From Kitasatospora sp. MAP5-34 (GTDB taxonomy: Bacteria > Actinomycetota > Actinomycetes > Streptomycetales > Streptomycetaceae): DNA of 64,000 nucleotides. A model generated the notes under the pieces. It had not been told where the DNA came from and searched no databases. It was given only the letters and a program-made list of their open reading frames with translations. The translations under genes were made by a program, and so were the position numbers. The stretch spans positions 269,742-333,741 of the forward strand of contig NZ_JARXZC010000004.1 of assembly GCF_029894335.1 (NCBI RefSeq). Reading direction: 5' to 3'. Position 1 is the stretch's first letter. The number at the start of each line of letters is the position of its first letter. Below, one piece after another: positions 16,728 through 24,828 of the stretch.

Positions 16728-17090
16728 CTACACGTCGTCGCTCTGCTGTTGGGCCTTCCAGTCCGCCATCTCCTGGCGTAGTTCGGCCTGGCGCTGCCGG
16801 GAGTGTTCCCGATCTGCGGCCCGCTCCTCGGGAGTGCGTTGTCTGGGTGCGGGGCGGGTGCGGGTCAGCAGGTCATAGACGTGCTGACATGCTGCTTCCT
16901 CGGACTCGAAGTAGCGGTCGACGTTGAGGCGACCGCGTTCCACTCCGCCCACGAACCAGCGGCCGTCCTCCGCCTGATCGAGCACCCCGCCCTCATCGAA
17001 CCAGCCGGGCAGCCTGTGGCCCCGGATACAGAACGACTGGTCGTTCACCCCGGCCTGCTGAAGGGCAGCCAGCAACTGCTGGTGATCCAT
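16728..17090 (-). CDS. Small protein downstream of the toxin locus, possible immunity-type protein
   Basis: 120 residues, family not recognised. It is soluble, with a compact N-terminal part (MDHQQLLAALQQAGV, then WFDEGGVLDQAEDGRWFVGGVERGR and YFESEEAACQHVYDLL) and a highly charged C-terminal tail (PEERAADREHSRQRQAELRQ), probably a helix. The WxVGxxERG...F.sEEEAC layout resembles small proteins found beside polymorphic toxins in actinomycetes, but this is from memory and unproven. The ATG at 17090 follows AAGGA; the frame is open further upstream without a ribosome site. It lies after a hairpin (17215) that separates it from the two paralogous genes, and it converges on the dehydratase gene. 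Confidence 0.6.
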   Translation of the reverse strand: MDHQQLLAALQQAGVNDQSFCIRGHRLPGWFDEGGVLDQAEDGRWFVGGVERGRLNVDRYFESEEAACQHVYDLLTRTRPAPRQRTPEERAADREHSRQRQAELRQEMADWKAQQQSDDV

Positions 17091-17214
17091 CAGTGGAGGT
17101 CCTTGCAGCACCTGGGGCCGATCACTCCTGGACGGTATTAGTGGTTTGGACCTGGGAGCTGAGCCAGGTCGCCGCCTAGACATAGCCCGTGATGCTATCT
17201 CAGGAGGTAGTCGA

Positions 17215-17255
17215 ACGCCCCCGACCTGCCGGGCAACCGGTCTGGTCGGGGGCGT
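17215..17255 (-). terminator. Terminator after the small paralogous gene pair
   Basis: Perfect 12-base arms ACGCCCCCGACC and GGTCGGGGGCGT around 17 bases, 45 bases past the stop codon at 17300 (minus strand). Confidence 0.75.
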
Positions 17256-17299
17256 CGCAGTCGTGAGGGCCGCAGTAGGGCACGACCCTGCTTTCGGGT

Positions 17300-17662
17300 T
17301 CAACGACCTCGGGTGAGGACCCTGCGGGAGATCAGAGCGATGGTCTTCACGTCGCCGACTGCGGGAACCGCTCTGTCCCAACCATCGGATACGGGGTAGA
17401 CGCCGTTGAGCGTGGTCCGCACGGCTTCCTGCGCTGCCGGAGCAGCTTGATGCGCCAGCACCTCCAGCACCTGCCGGTAAAGGGGCGCGGGCAGCTCAGG
17501 CAGATACAGGTGCACGGCGTCGGCGGACTCCCGCACGCTGTGGTCGCTCATTCCGGGCACGCGATCCCGAAGGAAATCCACGAGCCAGTCGAACATCGGA
17601 GCCTGCCCGTAGTACATAATCCAGCCGTAGTCGTCGGAGACGGAGACGCTGTAGTACTTCAC
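17300..17662 (-). CDS. Putative immunity protein, paralogue 2
   Basis: 120 residues, no recognised family. It begins VKYYSVSVSDDYGWIMYYGQ and continues MFDWLVDFLRDRVP...LYLPELPAPLYRQVLEVLAHQ. This aligns along most of its length with the gene immediately upstream: shared SVSD-(D/E)-Y, W-(L/V)-x-(D/E)-(F/Y)-L, R-(V/I)-P, LPELPxP versus SDLPEPH, and (E/R)VLAxx. The GTG at 17662 follows GGGGAGG and overlaps the upstream stop by 4 bases (GTGA). Third-position GC is visibly lower than in neighbouring housekeeping genes: the 60 bases from 17581 are 58% GC by my count. Position downstream of a large secreted toxin-like gene suggests immunity; function is inferred. Confidence 0.7.
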   Translation of the reverse strand: MKYYSVSVSDDYGWIMYYGQAPMFDWLVDFLRDRVPGMSDHSVRESADAVHLYLPELPAPLYRQVLEVLAHQAAPAAQEAVRTTLNGVYPVSDGWDRAVPAVGDVKTIALISRRVLTRGR

Positions 17663-18012
17663 TGCGCCTCCCCGCCGTTCAGCTCCCGCAGGACCTCGGC
17701 AGCCATCATCGAGAGAATCTCCAGACTGCTGATGAGGCGGCGGATTTCGGCCCGTTCCTGTGGCGACGGAAAGCGCCACGTGGCGTACGCTTCTGGCGCC
17801 CCCTCGGCCAGCACCCGCAGGACCCGGTGGCGGTGAGGCTCAGGCAGGTCGCTGACGAAGAAGTTGTCGACGGCCGCATAGCCCTCGGCTTCAACGAAGT
17901 CCCACAGTTCCCGATCCGGAATCCGGCTCTCCAAGTACTCGAGGACCCACTGGTACAACCCTGTGCTCGTGGTCCAGATGTACTCGTCGGAGACACTGAT
18001 CTCCTTGCTCAT
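17659..18012 (-). CDS. Putative immunity protein, paralogue 1
   Basis: 117 residues, acidic and soluble, beginning MSKEISVSDEYIWTTSTGLY, with SVSDEYIW, WVLEYLESRIP, FFVSDLPEPHRHRVLRVLAEG and a C-terminal helix. No recognised family. It is the direct downstream neighbour of the 1381-residue secreted protein (49 bases between stop and start) and has its own strong ribosome site (GGGAGGG). It is a paralogue of the gene it overlaps at 17662. Tandem duplicated small acidic proteins directly behind a toxin-like gene are the usual arrangement for immunity genes in polymorphic toxin systems. No biochemical motif proves this. Confidence 0.72.
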   Translation of the reverse strand: MSKEISVSDEYIWTTSTGLYQWVLEYLESRIPDRELWDFVEAEGYAAVDNFFVSDLPEPHRHRVLRVLAEGAPEAYATWRFPSPQERAEIRRLISSLEILSMMAAEVLRELNGGEAQ

Positions 18013-18061
18013 TGCCCTCCCGCCACCATGCTCGTAGCCCCGCTGTTGTACCGCCGCCTGG

Positions 18062-21000
18062 TCAACTGTGCTCTCCGACCAGTACCACCTTCGAGAGCAG
18101 GTTGTTGTCCGTGAGATAGGTCCTGAGCGTGGCGATGTTGTCGGCGCCGATGTTCGTTACATCGAACACTGTCACATCGCACTTCGCGACATGCTTGGTG
18201 ATCGTCGCCATGAGGCCGCTCTTCCCCGTCTTGGCCCACATCTGTTTGAAGAGGTCAGCGGTGAGATTCCGACCCATGGCGTCATAAGTCTTCCCCGCCG
18301 CGTCGACCCAATCCGGTGATGGCGGAGTCGACTGGCCAGGAACCGGCGCCGGGGGCTCGTACCTGATCAAGTCGGTCCCGGCTTGCTTCTCGAACAGGAT
18401 TGCTGTCTGTGCCTCGTCGGCGAGGAACTTCACCTTGGTGGAGTCCCAGCCGAGCCGGTACACGTGCACCAGCCGGGCGAGTTGCTCGGCTGTCGTACCG
18501 CTCGCTGTGATCCCGGTGACCATCTGCAGCCGCGCGATCACCGTCGCGCCGACGCCCGCCTTGCCCGTGACGTTGAGGGCGTCAACTGCCTTGTCCAGTC
18601 CAACACCCGTGCGGATGGCCTCCTCCACGGCCAGCAGCAGCTTGGATGCCTCGAGGATCTTGGACGTTGGGACGAACCAGGTGGCGGCCCAGGCGCAGCC
18701 GCTGACGCTGCCCTTGGAGCAGTCGACGAAGTCCTTGGCAATGCCTGCCCACAAGCTCTTGAGGAGGGCCTTGTCGACTGTCGAGACGATGTCCCAGTTG
18801 CTGAAATGGTGGGTGACCTTCGCGGTCTGCTCGGGTGTGGTCTGGCTGCCGAGCCAGATGATGTCGGCGGCCGGGCAGGTCGCGGCGGTGACGTCGGCAG
18901 GGGCGGTCTGGTCGTCGCAGAGGTAGAAGTCGACCGTCAGGCTGAAACGGAGCGTGAAGGTGACGTCGCAGCCGCTGTTGCCGAGCCCGAGGACGCACTC
19001 GTTGTCGGGTGTCGGATCACCCAGTGGGGTGACCTTCTGCTGGGTGAACATGTGCGGGACACCAGTCGCCCCGCCGTTGCTCAGCGTGGTCTGGGCCTGC
19101 TGGTTTTCGGCCTGCTGCGCGGCCTGCTGTGCCTGTTCGGCGCTCTTTCGGGCGTTTGCTGCCGCCTGTTCGGCTGCGGTGGCGTCTTTGTCGGCCTGGG
19201 TTGCGGCGGTCCGGGCCTGGTCGGCTGCGGCGGTTGCCGAGGCGGCTGCCTGACGGGCGCTCGCGGCGTCCGTCTCGGCGGCGGTGGCGGAGTTACGGGC
19301 TGCCTCCGCGTCGCCTGCCGCTGCTGCGGCGGCAGTGGCGGCCGCAGCAGCGGCTTGCTGGGCCTGGGCGTTGAGCTGGGCAGTGTCCGCGTCGGCCTTG
19401 GCGGCGGCTGCCGCGTCGGTCGCTGCTGCCGCTGCTGAGGTGTGCGCGTCGGCGGCTGACTGCAGTGCGTTCGCGGCTTCGCTCGCCGCCTGGGCGGCGG
19501 ACTGGGCCGCTGCCTTGGCGTCCTTGTCGGCCTTGGCCGCAGCGGCTGCCGCGTCCTTGGCGGCCTGGGTCGCCTGGGCTGCCTTGGCCTTGGCCAGCGC
19601 GTCCTGCTGCTGGGCGAAGGTCTTGGCGTCCTGTCCGACCAGGACGGCCAGGCCGGCGGAGGAGTCGGTCTCGCGGAACGGGGTGCCCAGGGCGATCGCG
19701 TCGTTGGCGGGCCTGGTCACGGCTGCGGCTGAGTCACCGGCCGCGCTCGCGGCGAGTGCGGCGGCGTACGCCTGACCGGCCGTCACAGCGCTGTCCGCCT
19801 GTGCCTGGTCGGCCTCGGTACGGGCCGCCGTGGCGTCGGCCTTCGCCGCGTCCGCCTCGGCCTTGGCCTTGGCTGCCATTGCCTGGGCGATGTTGGCGTT
19901 GCCGTTTGCCTGGTCGGTCGCGTTGATGGCGTCGGCAGCGGCCGAATGCGCCGTCGCTGCCTGGGCCTTGGTGGTGGCGGCGTCAGCGGCGGCCGCGCTC
20001 GCGGCGGCCTGGGAGCGGTCTGCGGCGCCGGTGGCCTCGGTCGCGGCCTGCCGGGCGGCCACCGCTGCCGTGGTGGCGTCGCCTGCCGCAGCGCGAGCCG
20101 CCGTAGCGGCCGTACCGGCGTCATCCGCCTCGGCACGTGCCTGCGTTGCCGCTGCCCGTGCGTCGGCTGCGGCCTGGGTACCGTCCGCAGCCGCTGCGGC
20201 GGCCTCGCTGGCGGCGGCCTTGGCGGCCAGCGCGTCGCGCCGCGTTTCGGCGTCCAACGCCGTGTTACGGGCGGTGGCGGCCTTGGCCTCGGCGGCGTCG
20301 GCGTCGGAGCGCTTGGTCGCAGCGGTACCTGCGTCGGCCTGGGCCTTGTCGCGGGCGGCCTGGACGGCGTCGTCCTGGGACTTCGCGGTGGCCTCGGCCG
20401 TGCCGGCCTTGGCCCGCTCGGTATCGGCGGTGGTCCGGAAGTGGGCGGCGTTGCCCCGTTCCTGCTCTGCGACCGCCTGCTGCTGGGCGGCCCGGCCGGC
20501 CGCGTCGCGGGCGTTCTGTTCCGCCTTCTCGGCGGTCGCCCGGTCGGTGTGCGCCCGGGCCGCCTGCTGCGCAGCCTGGGCGGCCTGCGTCTTGGCGGCG
20601 ACCGCCGCCGTGTGGGCCTGGTCGGCGGCCTCCTGGGCGGCGGCACGCTGGAACTCGGCCTGCTGCCCGTGCGCCTGGGTCTGTGCCAGTGCGATCAGTG
20701 CGGCACTGTCCGCGCTGATCGCCTTGGTGGCGTTGTAGGCCGTCTCGGTGGCCTTGGCCGCAGCCTGCGCGGCGGCGGCAGACGCCTTGGCGACCTGCGC
20801 CGACTGCTGGGCGTAGGCGAGACCCCGGCCGTACGGGGTGCCGTTGGCGGCGGCGATGCCGCCCGCCTTGGCCTGGGCGGCCGTCACCTTCGCCGTCTGG
20901 GTCTGCGCGTCGGCAGCGGCCTTGTTGGCGATGTCGAGCTGGGCCTTCGCCCGGTTCTGGTCGTCCGCGATCGCTCGCTTGACCTGGTCGAAAGTGGCCG

Positions 21001-22207
21001 GCTTGGGGTAGGAGAGGTCGTCCTTCTTCTTGTAACTCAGCCAGTATGCCTGCCACTTGGTGAGCTGACCGGCGGTCCAGGACCGTCCGACCGCCTCGAC
21101 CATCGCCTCCGAGGCCGTGGCCAGGTCGGCGGACGCGACGGACTCGGCGGCGAGGATGTCGGCTCGGGGCCCGGCCTGCGCGTCGAGCTCGGCCTTCCAC
21201 TCCGCAGCCGCCGTCACCGATTCCGCCCCCAGCACGTGGTGGGGGTCGAGCGGGTTGGTGCTGGTGCAGCCCGCGAAGCGGACCTTCAGTGCCTCGGCGT
21301 CCATCCGGAAGTCCACCGAGCCGGGCGCCGGAGCGGCGGTGGGGAACCCGCCGTACTGCAGGAACATGCGGTAGTCGTCCGCCCACAGCGGGCTCGTGGG
21401 GTCCTTCGGGTGGAGGACGTTCTCCCAGGTCTGGCGGTCCCCGGCGTTCGCGGGGACATCCTGGCCGTAACGGGCGTTGTAGACCTTCACTGCTGCGTCC
21501 ACCGAGGCCTGCGAGGCGCGCGGGGACAGCTCGGTGTTGGTGAACGACAAGTCGTCCAGGAAGATCCGGTTGCCGTAGAACCCGCCGATCTCCTTGCCGA
21601 AGTCGGGCGAGTGCTGGAAATCCCAGTCGGACTTCGCGGGCGGCCCGGTGAGGCCGGCGAGCTGGCTGTTCCAGGCATCGTGCCGCTTGTTCAGCTCGTC
21701 GGTCTTGGCCAGTGCCGCAGCACGGTCCTGCGAGTTGGGGTAGATGAACGAGGTCGAAGCGGTGATCTTCTGGGTGTCGCTGCCGGACAGGCCCGCCTGA
21801 GCCGCCGCTTTCACGGCCGGGCCGCCCTCCTGGAAGGCGTAGCCGAGGCGGCAGACGGCCTCCCGGACCTTGGCCGCCTGCGCCAGGTAGTCCGGGGCCG
21901 ACGGTGCGGCCACGACGCGGGCTATGTCCGCGTCGGTCAGCGCGCCCTGCCAGGTCCCGGAATCACTGAGTGTGCCGTCCGAGCCCGGCACGTAGTTGTG
22001 TGCCGTGGCGCCGGAAGCATCGCTCAGGGGGTAGTAAGCCAGCTCCGTAGCCGACGCCGCATCAGCTGCGACCCGGGAAGCGGCGTGGGCGGTAGCCGGC
22101 GCCACCGACACGACCAGCGATGCCGCCGTCGTAAGGGCGGTCACCCCCAACACCCGTGTCAGAGCGTGACGCGCTGCACTCGCGCGCCTGGGGACTTTTT
22201 TCTGCAT
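18062..22207 (-). CDS. Large secreted Ala-rich coiled-coil protein with C-terminal nuclease-like toxin module
   Basis: 1381 residues. The signal peptide (about 1-42) has basic KKVPRRASAARHALTR, a hydrophobic core and an AHA cleavage site. The N-terminal part (about 55-420) opens with YYPLSDASGATAHNYV, reminiscent of LamG-type domains. Residues about 425-1039 are an almost uninterrupted Ala/Asp/Lys/Gln coiled coil. Residues 1040-1215 have several Cys (ECVLGLGNSGC, DCSKGSVSGC). The last ~120 residues (18062-18433) contain PDWVDAAGKTYDAMG and VTVFDVTNIG, resembling restriction-endonuclease-fold CdiA-type toxin tips. The long stalk, variable tip and downstream small genes fit a polymorphic toxin. 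The nuclease assignment is an inference: no complete D/ExK motif is obvious. Confidence 0.72.
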   Translation of the reverse strand: MQKKVPRRASAARHALTRVLGVTALTTAASLVVSVAPATAHAASRVAADAASATELAYYPLSDASGATAHNYVPGSDGTLSDSGTWQGALTDADIARVVAAPSAPDYLAQAAKVREAVCRLGYAFQEGGPAVKAAAQAGLSGSDTQKITASTSFIYPNSQDRAAALAKTDELNKRHDAWNSQLAGLTGPPAKSDWDFQHSPDFGKEIGGFYGNRIFLDDLSFTNTELSPRASQASVDAAVKVYNARYGQDVPANAGDRQTWENVLHPKDPTSPLWADDYRMFLQYGGFPTAAPAPGSVDFRMDAEALKVRFAGCTSTNPLDPHHVLGAESVTAAAEWKAELDAQAGPRADILAAESVASADLATASEAMVEAVGRSWTAGQLTKWQAYWLSYKKKDDLSYPKPATFDQVKRAIADDQNRAKAQLDIANKAAADAQTQTAKVTAAQAKAGGIAAANGTPYGRGLAYAQQSAQVAKASAAAAQAAAKATETAYNATKAISADSAALIALAQTQAHGQQAEFQRAAAQEAADQAHTAAVAAKTQAAQAAQQAARAHTDRATAEKAEQNARDAAGRAAQQQAVAEQERGNAAHFRTTADTERAKAGTAEATAKSQDDAVQAARDKAQADAGTAATKRSDADAAEAKAATARNTALDAETRRDALAAKAAASEAAAAAADGTQAAADARAAATQARAEADDAGTAATAARAAAGDATTAAVAARQAATEATGAADRSQAAASAAAADAATTKAQAATAHSAAADAINATDQANGNANIAQAMAAKAKAEADAAKADATAARTEADQAQADSAVTAGQAYAAALAASAAGDSAAAVTRPANDAIALGTPFRETDSSAGLAVLVGQDAKTFAQQQDALAKAKAAQATQAAKDAAAAAAKADKDAKAAAQSAAQAASEAANALQSAADAHTSAAAAATDAAAAAKADADTAQLNAQAQQAAAAAATAAAAAAGDAEAARNSATAAETDAASARQAAASATAAADQARTAATQADKDATAAEQAAANARKSAEQAQQAAQQAENQQAQTTLSNGGATGVPHMFTQQKVTPLGDPTPDNECVLGLGNSGCDVTFTLRFSLTVDFYLCDDQTAPADVTAATCPAADIIWLGSQTTPEQTAKVTHHFSNWDIVSTVDKALLKSLWAGIAKDFVDCSKGSVSGCAWAATWFVPTSKILEASKLLLAVEEAIRTGVGLDKAVDALNVTGKAGVGATVIARLQMVTGITASGTTAEQLARLVHVYRLGWDSTKVKFLADEAQTAILFEKQAGTDLIRYEPPAPVPGQSTPPSPDWVDAAGKTYDAMGRNLTADLFKQMWAKTGKSGLMATITKHVAKCDVTVFDVTNIGADNIATLRTYLTDNNLLSKVVLVGEHS

Positions 22208-22432
22208 ACTTTCGCCGTTCTCCTCGGTAGACAGCTGTGTCCAGGGAGGAGGCCGCGTCGTCCTGCGACGCGATCAGTCGAGATGCAGAGATATCGTCAG
22301 AATTTGCCCTCTTCGCAGTGCGCGACCTCATGGGTCGCCTGTGCGTGAACGGATGCCACCCCCCGGTAGCAAGGCGAATCGTCACACACTGCGGTCGCCC
22401 GGCGACACCGACTTTCGGTGGGGGTATCCCCG

Positions 22433-23110
22433 CTATTCGGCGGGGGGCGGCTCGGCGGCGGCTGCGGTCAGGCCCGGGAGGGGGCTGAGGAGGAGGGTGG
22501 TGAAGCGGTGGATCCACTGGGGGGTGGCGGGTTCGCCGATCACGAGCATGCGGTGTTCGACGGCGCCGGCGATGGTGTCGAAGATGATGTCGATCTCCTC
22601 GCAGGCGGTGGCCTCGTCCTGGTCGAGGCTCAGTTCGCCGCGTTCCTGGGCGAGGGCGCGGCCCTGCTGGACCAGGTGCTTCTGGGGGTCGACGATCCGT
22701 TCGCGGATGCGGCGCCGGAGCAGCGGGTCGCGGGAGCCCTCGGCGAAGAGGGCGAGCAGGGCCGCCTGGGTCTCCGGGCGGGAGAGCAGGTCGGCGAACT
22801 GGGCGACCACGGATTCGATGTCCGCCCGCAGGCTGCCCAGGTCGGCGATCTCGAGGTCGTCGAAGAGCGACGCCACGGCGTCCACGACCAGCTCGTTCTT
22901 GGACGGCCAGCGGCGGTACAGCGTGGTCTTGGCGACGCCGGCCCGGGTGGCGACGTGGCCCATGGTGAGCCCGCCCCAGCCCAGCTCGGCGAGGGCGGCC
23001 CGGGTGGCGTCCAGGATCGCCCGGTCGGCGGTGGCGCTGCGCGGGCGGCCCTTGCCCCGTGGCGGCGCGGCGGGGCCCGGGGAGACGGGCTGCCGGGTGG
23101 TGGGGGCCAC
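22433..23110 (-). CDS. TetR/AcrR-family transcriptional regulator
   Basis: 225 residues. A Pro/Arg-rich tail (PGPAAPPRGKGRPRSATADR) precedes the TetR DNA-binding domain at about 30-76, with HTH LTMGHVATRAGVAKTTLYRRWPSKNELV. The C-terminal ligand domain is all-helical (VVAQFADLLSRPETQAALLALFAEGSRDPLLRRR). The GTG at 23110 is chosen for its perfect AAGGAGG 4 bases upstream; the frame is open further upstream but overlaps the putative operator at 23127. It is divergent from the thioredoxin gene. A near-identical palindrome lies ahead of the DUF6230 operon, a likely target. Ligand unknown. Confidence 0.9.
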   Translation of the reverse strand: MAPTTRQPVSPGPAAPPRGKGRPRSATADRAILDATRAALAELGWGGLTMGHVATRAGVAKTTLYRRWPSKNELVVDAVASLFDDLEIADLGSLRADIESVVAQFADLLSRPETQAALLALFAEGSRDPLLRRRIRERIVDPQKHLVQQGRALAQERGELSLDQDEATACEEIDIIFDTIAGAVEHRMLVIGEPATPQWIHRFTTLLLSPLPGLTAAAAEPPPAE

Positions 23111-23126
23111 CGAGCCTCCTTGCGAT

Positions 23127-23140
23127 TTACTTGCCAGTAA
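23127..23140. promoter_or_regulatory. Putative TetR operator (autoregulatory)
   Basis: TTACT-TGCC-AGTAA, perfect 5-base arms with a 4-base centre, 17 bases upstream of the TetR start codon. Same geometry as the site at 24815. Confidence 0.6.
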
Positions 23141-23397
23141 CTTCTCTGAGATGCGTAACGGTAGCGACATGTGGACCCCTGCGGCAGTCGGACATGCCGG
23201 GAAAGTGGGACAGCTCACGTCCCGGGATGGCCAGGGGGGCTTGCGACGGGGGACCGGGGTAGAGATACGCTACGACCTGTAGCGAAAGAGCGACAACCAC
23301 GCGTCCGGACCCAGGGATCGGGCGGACGCGGGGCGCGGGTGGGGATCCGCGTCGGCTCCGGGTCGGCTCCGTGGGGGAGGAGACCCCACAGGAGCGC

Positions 23398-23442
23398 TTC
23401 GGCGGCTACAGGTTCGGTGGCTGCAGGTTCGGCGGCTACGAG
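23398..23442 (+). repeat. Three tandem 15-16 base direct repeats upstream of the thioredoxin gene
   Basis: TTCGGCGGCTACAGG, TTCGGTGGCTGCAGG and TTCGGCGGCTACGAGG stand head to tail, 103 bases before the start at 23545. If translated in the frame of the downstream gene they encode RFGGYRFGGCRFGGYEG, but there is no good ribosome site for such an extension. Confidence 0.7.
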
Positions 23443-23544
23443 GGGGCGGCCGAGTACGGACGGTCCGGGGAGTGCGGGAAATCCGGGACGGGCTTTCCCG
23501 GCGGTTGGTGCCCGTCAGTCGGGCGAACGGGGGAGGATAGTGCC

Positions 23545-24546
23545 ATGCAGCCACGGAATTCGCATCTCAACAGCTCCGCCCTGCGCGGTGCGGTCGACCT
23601 CGCCGCAGTGAAGGCGGCCGGTGAGGCCGCTCAGAAGGCCGAGCAGGCCAGGGCCGAGCGGGCCCGCCAGGCAGCCGCTGCGGAAGCGGCCGGAACCGCC
23701 CCCGAGGGCCCCCTCTACCCGCTGGTCATCGATGTCACCGAGGACACCTTCGAGGCCGAGGTCGTGCAGCGCTCGGCCGAGGTCCCGGTGGTCGTCGACT
23801 TCTGGGCCGAGTGGTGCGGCCCGTGCAAGCAGCTCAGCCCGATCCTGGAGCGGCTGGCCGAGGAGTACTCCGGCCGGATCGTGCTCGCCAAGATCGACGT
23901 GGACTCCAACCAGCTGATCGCCGAGCAGTTCGGCATCCAGGGCATCCCGGCCGTGATGGCGGTCGTCGCCGGCCAGCTCGTACCGCTCTTCCAGGGCGCC
24001 GAGAACGAGGCCAACGTCCGCAAGATCCTGGACCAGCTGATCGCCGTCGCCGAGCAGCGCTTCGGGATCGTCGGCGGCACCGGCACCCCCGGCGGTCCCG
24101 CCGGCGAGGGCGCGGCGGCCTCGTACGCACCGGTGGACCCGGCGCTCTCGGCCGCGCACGACGCGCTCGACCGGGGTGACCTGGGCGGCGCCGTCCAGGC
24201 GTACCAGAACGTGCTGGCCGATCAGCCCGGCAACACCGAGGCGAAGCTCGGACTGGCGCAGGCCCAACTGCTGCGCCGGGTCGAGGCGCTGGAGCCGCAG
24301 GCCGTCCGTACGGCCGCCGCCGAGAACCCGAAGGACGTCGCGGCCCAGCTGGACGCCGCCGATCTGGACCTGGTGGGCGGCCATGTCGAGGACGCCTTCG
24401 GTCGGCTGGTCGACACGGTCGGACGGACGTTCGGTGCGGATCGCGACACCACGCGGCTGCGGCTGCTGGAGCTGTTCGAGGTCATCGGCCCGGAGGACCC
24501 GAGGGTGACGGCGGCGCGCAGCGCGCTGGCCCGGGTGCTGTTCTGA
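23545..24546 (+). CDS. Thioredoxin-domain/TPR protein (CnoX/YbbN-like)
   Basis: 333 residues. After an Ala-rich N-terminal helix (about 20-50) comes a thioredoxin fold (about 55-165) with active site FWAEWCGPCKQLSP and the cis-Pro motif GIQGIPAVM. Residues about 195-333 are helical TPR-like repeats (AAHDALDRGDLGGAVQAYQNVLADQPGN; AAQLDAADLDLVGGHVEDAF). This architecture is that of CnoX/YbbN, co-chaperone-type thioredoxins that protect aggregation-prone proteins. Both active-site Cys are present, so it could be redox-active. The ATG at 23545 follows GGAGG. It is divergent from the TetR gene and followed by a hairpin terminator. Confidence 0.9.
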   Translation: MQPRNSHLNSSALRGAVDLAAVKAAGEAAQKAEQARAERARQAAAAEAAGTAPEGPLYPLVIDVTEDTFEAEVVQRSAEVPVVVDFWAEWCGPCKQLSPILERLAEEYSGRIVLAKIDVDSNQLIAEQFGIQGIPAVMAVVAGQLVPLFQGAENEANVRKILDQLIAVAEQRFGIVGGTGTPGGPAGEGAAASYAPVDPALSAAHDALDRGDLGGAVQAYQNVLADQPGNTEAKLGLAQAQLLRRVEALEPQAVRTAAAENPKDVAAQLDAADLDLVGGHVEDAFGRLVDTVGRTFGADRDTTRLRLLELFEVIGPEDPRVTAARSALARVLF

Positions 24547-24673
24547 CGGTGGTACGACGCTGGCGCCGACCTGCTGAAGTCGGGCCGGGTGGCACGGTCG
24601 GTGACCTGCGGTGTCCGTGGTGATTTGACGACAAAACGGCCAGAACATCAGAGCTTTATCAAATCTTGACAAT

Positions 24674-24710
24674 ACCCCTCGGCGGTCACCAATGGTGGCC
24701 GCCGAGGGGT
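24674..24710 (+). terminator. Terminator after the thioredoxin gene
   Basis: 17-base arms starting ACCCCTCGGCGG with one T/G wobble, 3-base loop AAT, followed by GTTTCG. It is 127 bases past the stop. Confidence 0.75.
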
Positions 24711-24814
24711 GTTTCGCCCTTGTTTCGACGGAGTTTCGGCGACACGAATCCTCCATGGCGTCACGCTGAGTGTCCACGCCTTGGATTCCATGATCAATGA
24801 CATCTGCTGTTGGA

Positions 24815-24828
24815 TTACCCGTCAGTAA
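24815..24828. promoter_or_regulatory. TetR-type palindrome upstream of the DUF6230 operon
   Basis: TTACC-CGTC-AGTAA has the same arms (one mismatch) and 4-base spacing as the site in front of the TetR gene at 23127. It is 405 bases before the DUF6230 start, in an otherwise unassigned stretch where the operon promoter may lie. Confidence 0.5.

Larger units (their letters stand above)
23111..23544. other. Intergenic region between TetR and thioredoxin genes
   Basis: 434 bases between divergent genes. It contains the TetR-type palindrome at 23127-23140 and three imperfect 15-base direct repeats at 23398-23442. The remainder is G-rich with no clear reading frame of its own. Confidence 0.6.

Noticed and set aside
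19946..22348. 800-codon plus-strand open frame
   Set aside because: Antisense shadow of the Ala-rich secreted protein; Arg/Gly-rich low-complexity translation.
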